DNA from: Clostridia bacterium
GTDB lineage: Bacteria > Bacillota > DSM-16504 > Desulfitibacterales > Desulfitibacteraceae
DNA length: 5,263 nucleotides
Reading direction: 5' to 3'
Assembly (NCBI GenBank): GCA_018333845.1
Contig: JAGXSK010000086.1
Location: 1-5,263, forward strand
Below are positions 4,623 through 5,263 of this stretch, one piece after another (within the stretch, counting starts at the first letter, position 1; each line of letters begins with the position of its first letter). The position numbers were made by a program, and so were the translations under genes. Below the pieces are notes generated by a model that did not search any database, was not told where the DNA came from, and was given only the letters and a program-made list of their open reading frames with translations.

Positions 4623-5263
4623 GTGGTCATAGATAACAACAAGGATGGGAAAAAGCTGCGTTCTGGATACACTACTGGAACCTGTGCTGCAGCTGCTGCC
4701 CAGGCAGCCTTGAAGCAATTATTAGAGCTAAGAAAACAAAAAATACACAATTTAACTCCAATAATCTTTCCAATTCATGTTGTTGCAGTTGATTTGCCCC
4801 AGGGAGGTACTGTCAGCATTCCCATAAAGAGCATAACTGTTAAGGGAGATATAGTAACAGCAGAGGTTATAAAGGATGCGGGAGATGACCCTGACATTAC
4901 CAATGGTACAAGGATTTGTGCATCTGTAGAAATCCTGGAGGCAAATTCTCCAAAGATGCCGGGGGAAAATAATGAAATAATTCTCCTTGGAGGCAAGGGT
5001 GTTGGCAGGGTAACCAAGCCTGGGCTTTCAGTACCAGTGGGGGAGCCAGCAATAAATCCTGTGCCCAGGAGGATGATTATACATGAGGTTAAAAAGCTTC
5101 TTCCCAGGGGTAAAGGAGTAAAGGTTACAATAGCAGTTCCAGAGGGCGAAAGGCTTGCAAAAAAGACCTTAAACCCCAGACTTGGTATTGTTGGCGGCAT
5201 ATCAATACTAGGCACCACTGGCATTGTCCGTCCCATGTCCGAGGAGGCATATGTGGACTCCTT
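4623..5263 (+). CDS. cbiD: Cobalt-precorrin-5B C1-methyltransferase CbiD (C-terminus cut by the window edge)
   Basis: CbiD transfers a methyl group from S-adenosylmethionine to C1 of the corrin ring at the cobalt-precorrin-5B stage of the anaerobic cobalamin pathway. The ORF is open to the right edge (213 codons), while the family is about 350-380 residues. Conserved blocks are LRSGYTTGTCAAAAAQAA (about 12-29), LGGKGVGRVTKPGLSVPVGE (about 122-141), INPVPRRMI, and NPRLGIVGGISILGTTGIV (about 184-202). The start is GTG at 4623. An in-frame TAG at 4617-4619 rules out a longer frame and no ATG fits. The ribosome binding site is modest (GGAAGTG, six bases upstream). cbiA ends 39 bases before with no terminator between, so the two genes are very likely co-transcribed. 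CbiD identity is secure. The GTG start is fairly secure. Confidence 0.95.
   Translation, partial: MVIDNNKDGKKLRSGYTTGTCAAAAAQAALKQLLELRKQKIHNLTPIIFPIHVVAVDLPQGGTVSIPIKSITVKGDIVTAEVIKDAGDDPDITNGTRICASVEILEANSPKMPGENNEIILLGGKGVGRVTKPGLSVPVGEPAINPVPRRMIIHEVKKLLPRGKGVKVTIAVPEGERLAKKTLNPRLGIVGGISILGTTGIVRPMSEEAYVDS

Noticed and set aside
4775..5236. 153-residue minus-strand ORF opposite cbiD
   Set aside because: It is antisense to a clearly conserved CbiD frame, with low-complexity Pro/Ser/Thr composition typical of a shadow frame.

Overview
The window looks like chromosomal DNA from an anaerobic, spore-forming Firmicute (Clostridia-like). Three things suggest this: a YtvI-type membrane protein, strong GGAGG-type ribosome binding sites, and anaerobic-type cobalamin genes (cbiA, cbiD) behind a cobalamin riboswitch. 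The species cannot be named from this sequence. The left part is visibly A+T-rich and the cbi part is clearly richer in G+C.

Layout. Bases 1-942 (minus strand) hold the N-terminal 314 codons of a YtvI/AI-2E family membrane protein that runs off the left edge. Bases 971-1033 hold a terminator-like hairpin with overlapping alternative pairings. Bases 1042-2373 (minus) encode a complete CNNM/CorC (HlyC) family transporter with DUF21, paired CBS and CorC_HlyC domains. Upstream of it, still on the minus strand, lies a 39-codon ORF (2440-2559) with a good ribosome binding site and a near-consensus promoter (2592-2620). It has not been assigned to any known family. A weak U-tract hairpin separates it from the transporter, so it may be a leader peptide.

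The divergent intergenic region (about 2560-2768) also holds a 20-bp near-palindrome, a perfect 12-bp tandem repeat and a LexA-like dyad.

On the plus strand, a promoter near 2713-2742 leads into a cobalamin riboswitch (about 2768-2914) and a strong intrinsic terminator (2980-3007). Two REP/MITE-like units with GGGGACA / TGTCCCC ends (3012-3116 and 3122-3178) follow. They fill the space between the riboswitch terminator and the cbiA ribosome binding site. cbiA (3198-4583) is complete. cbiD (4623 to the right edge) is partial.

How the genes work together. CbiD methylates C1 of the corrin ring in the anaerobic pathway, and CbiA amidates the a and c side chains of cobyrinate. Both probably sit in one operon that high cobalamin turns off through the riboswitch. 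The minus-strand genes form a separate, divergent unit concerned with membrane transport. The observations most worth checking are the possible leader peptide before the CNNM gene and the REP-like insertion inside the riboswitch-controlled leader.
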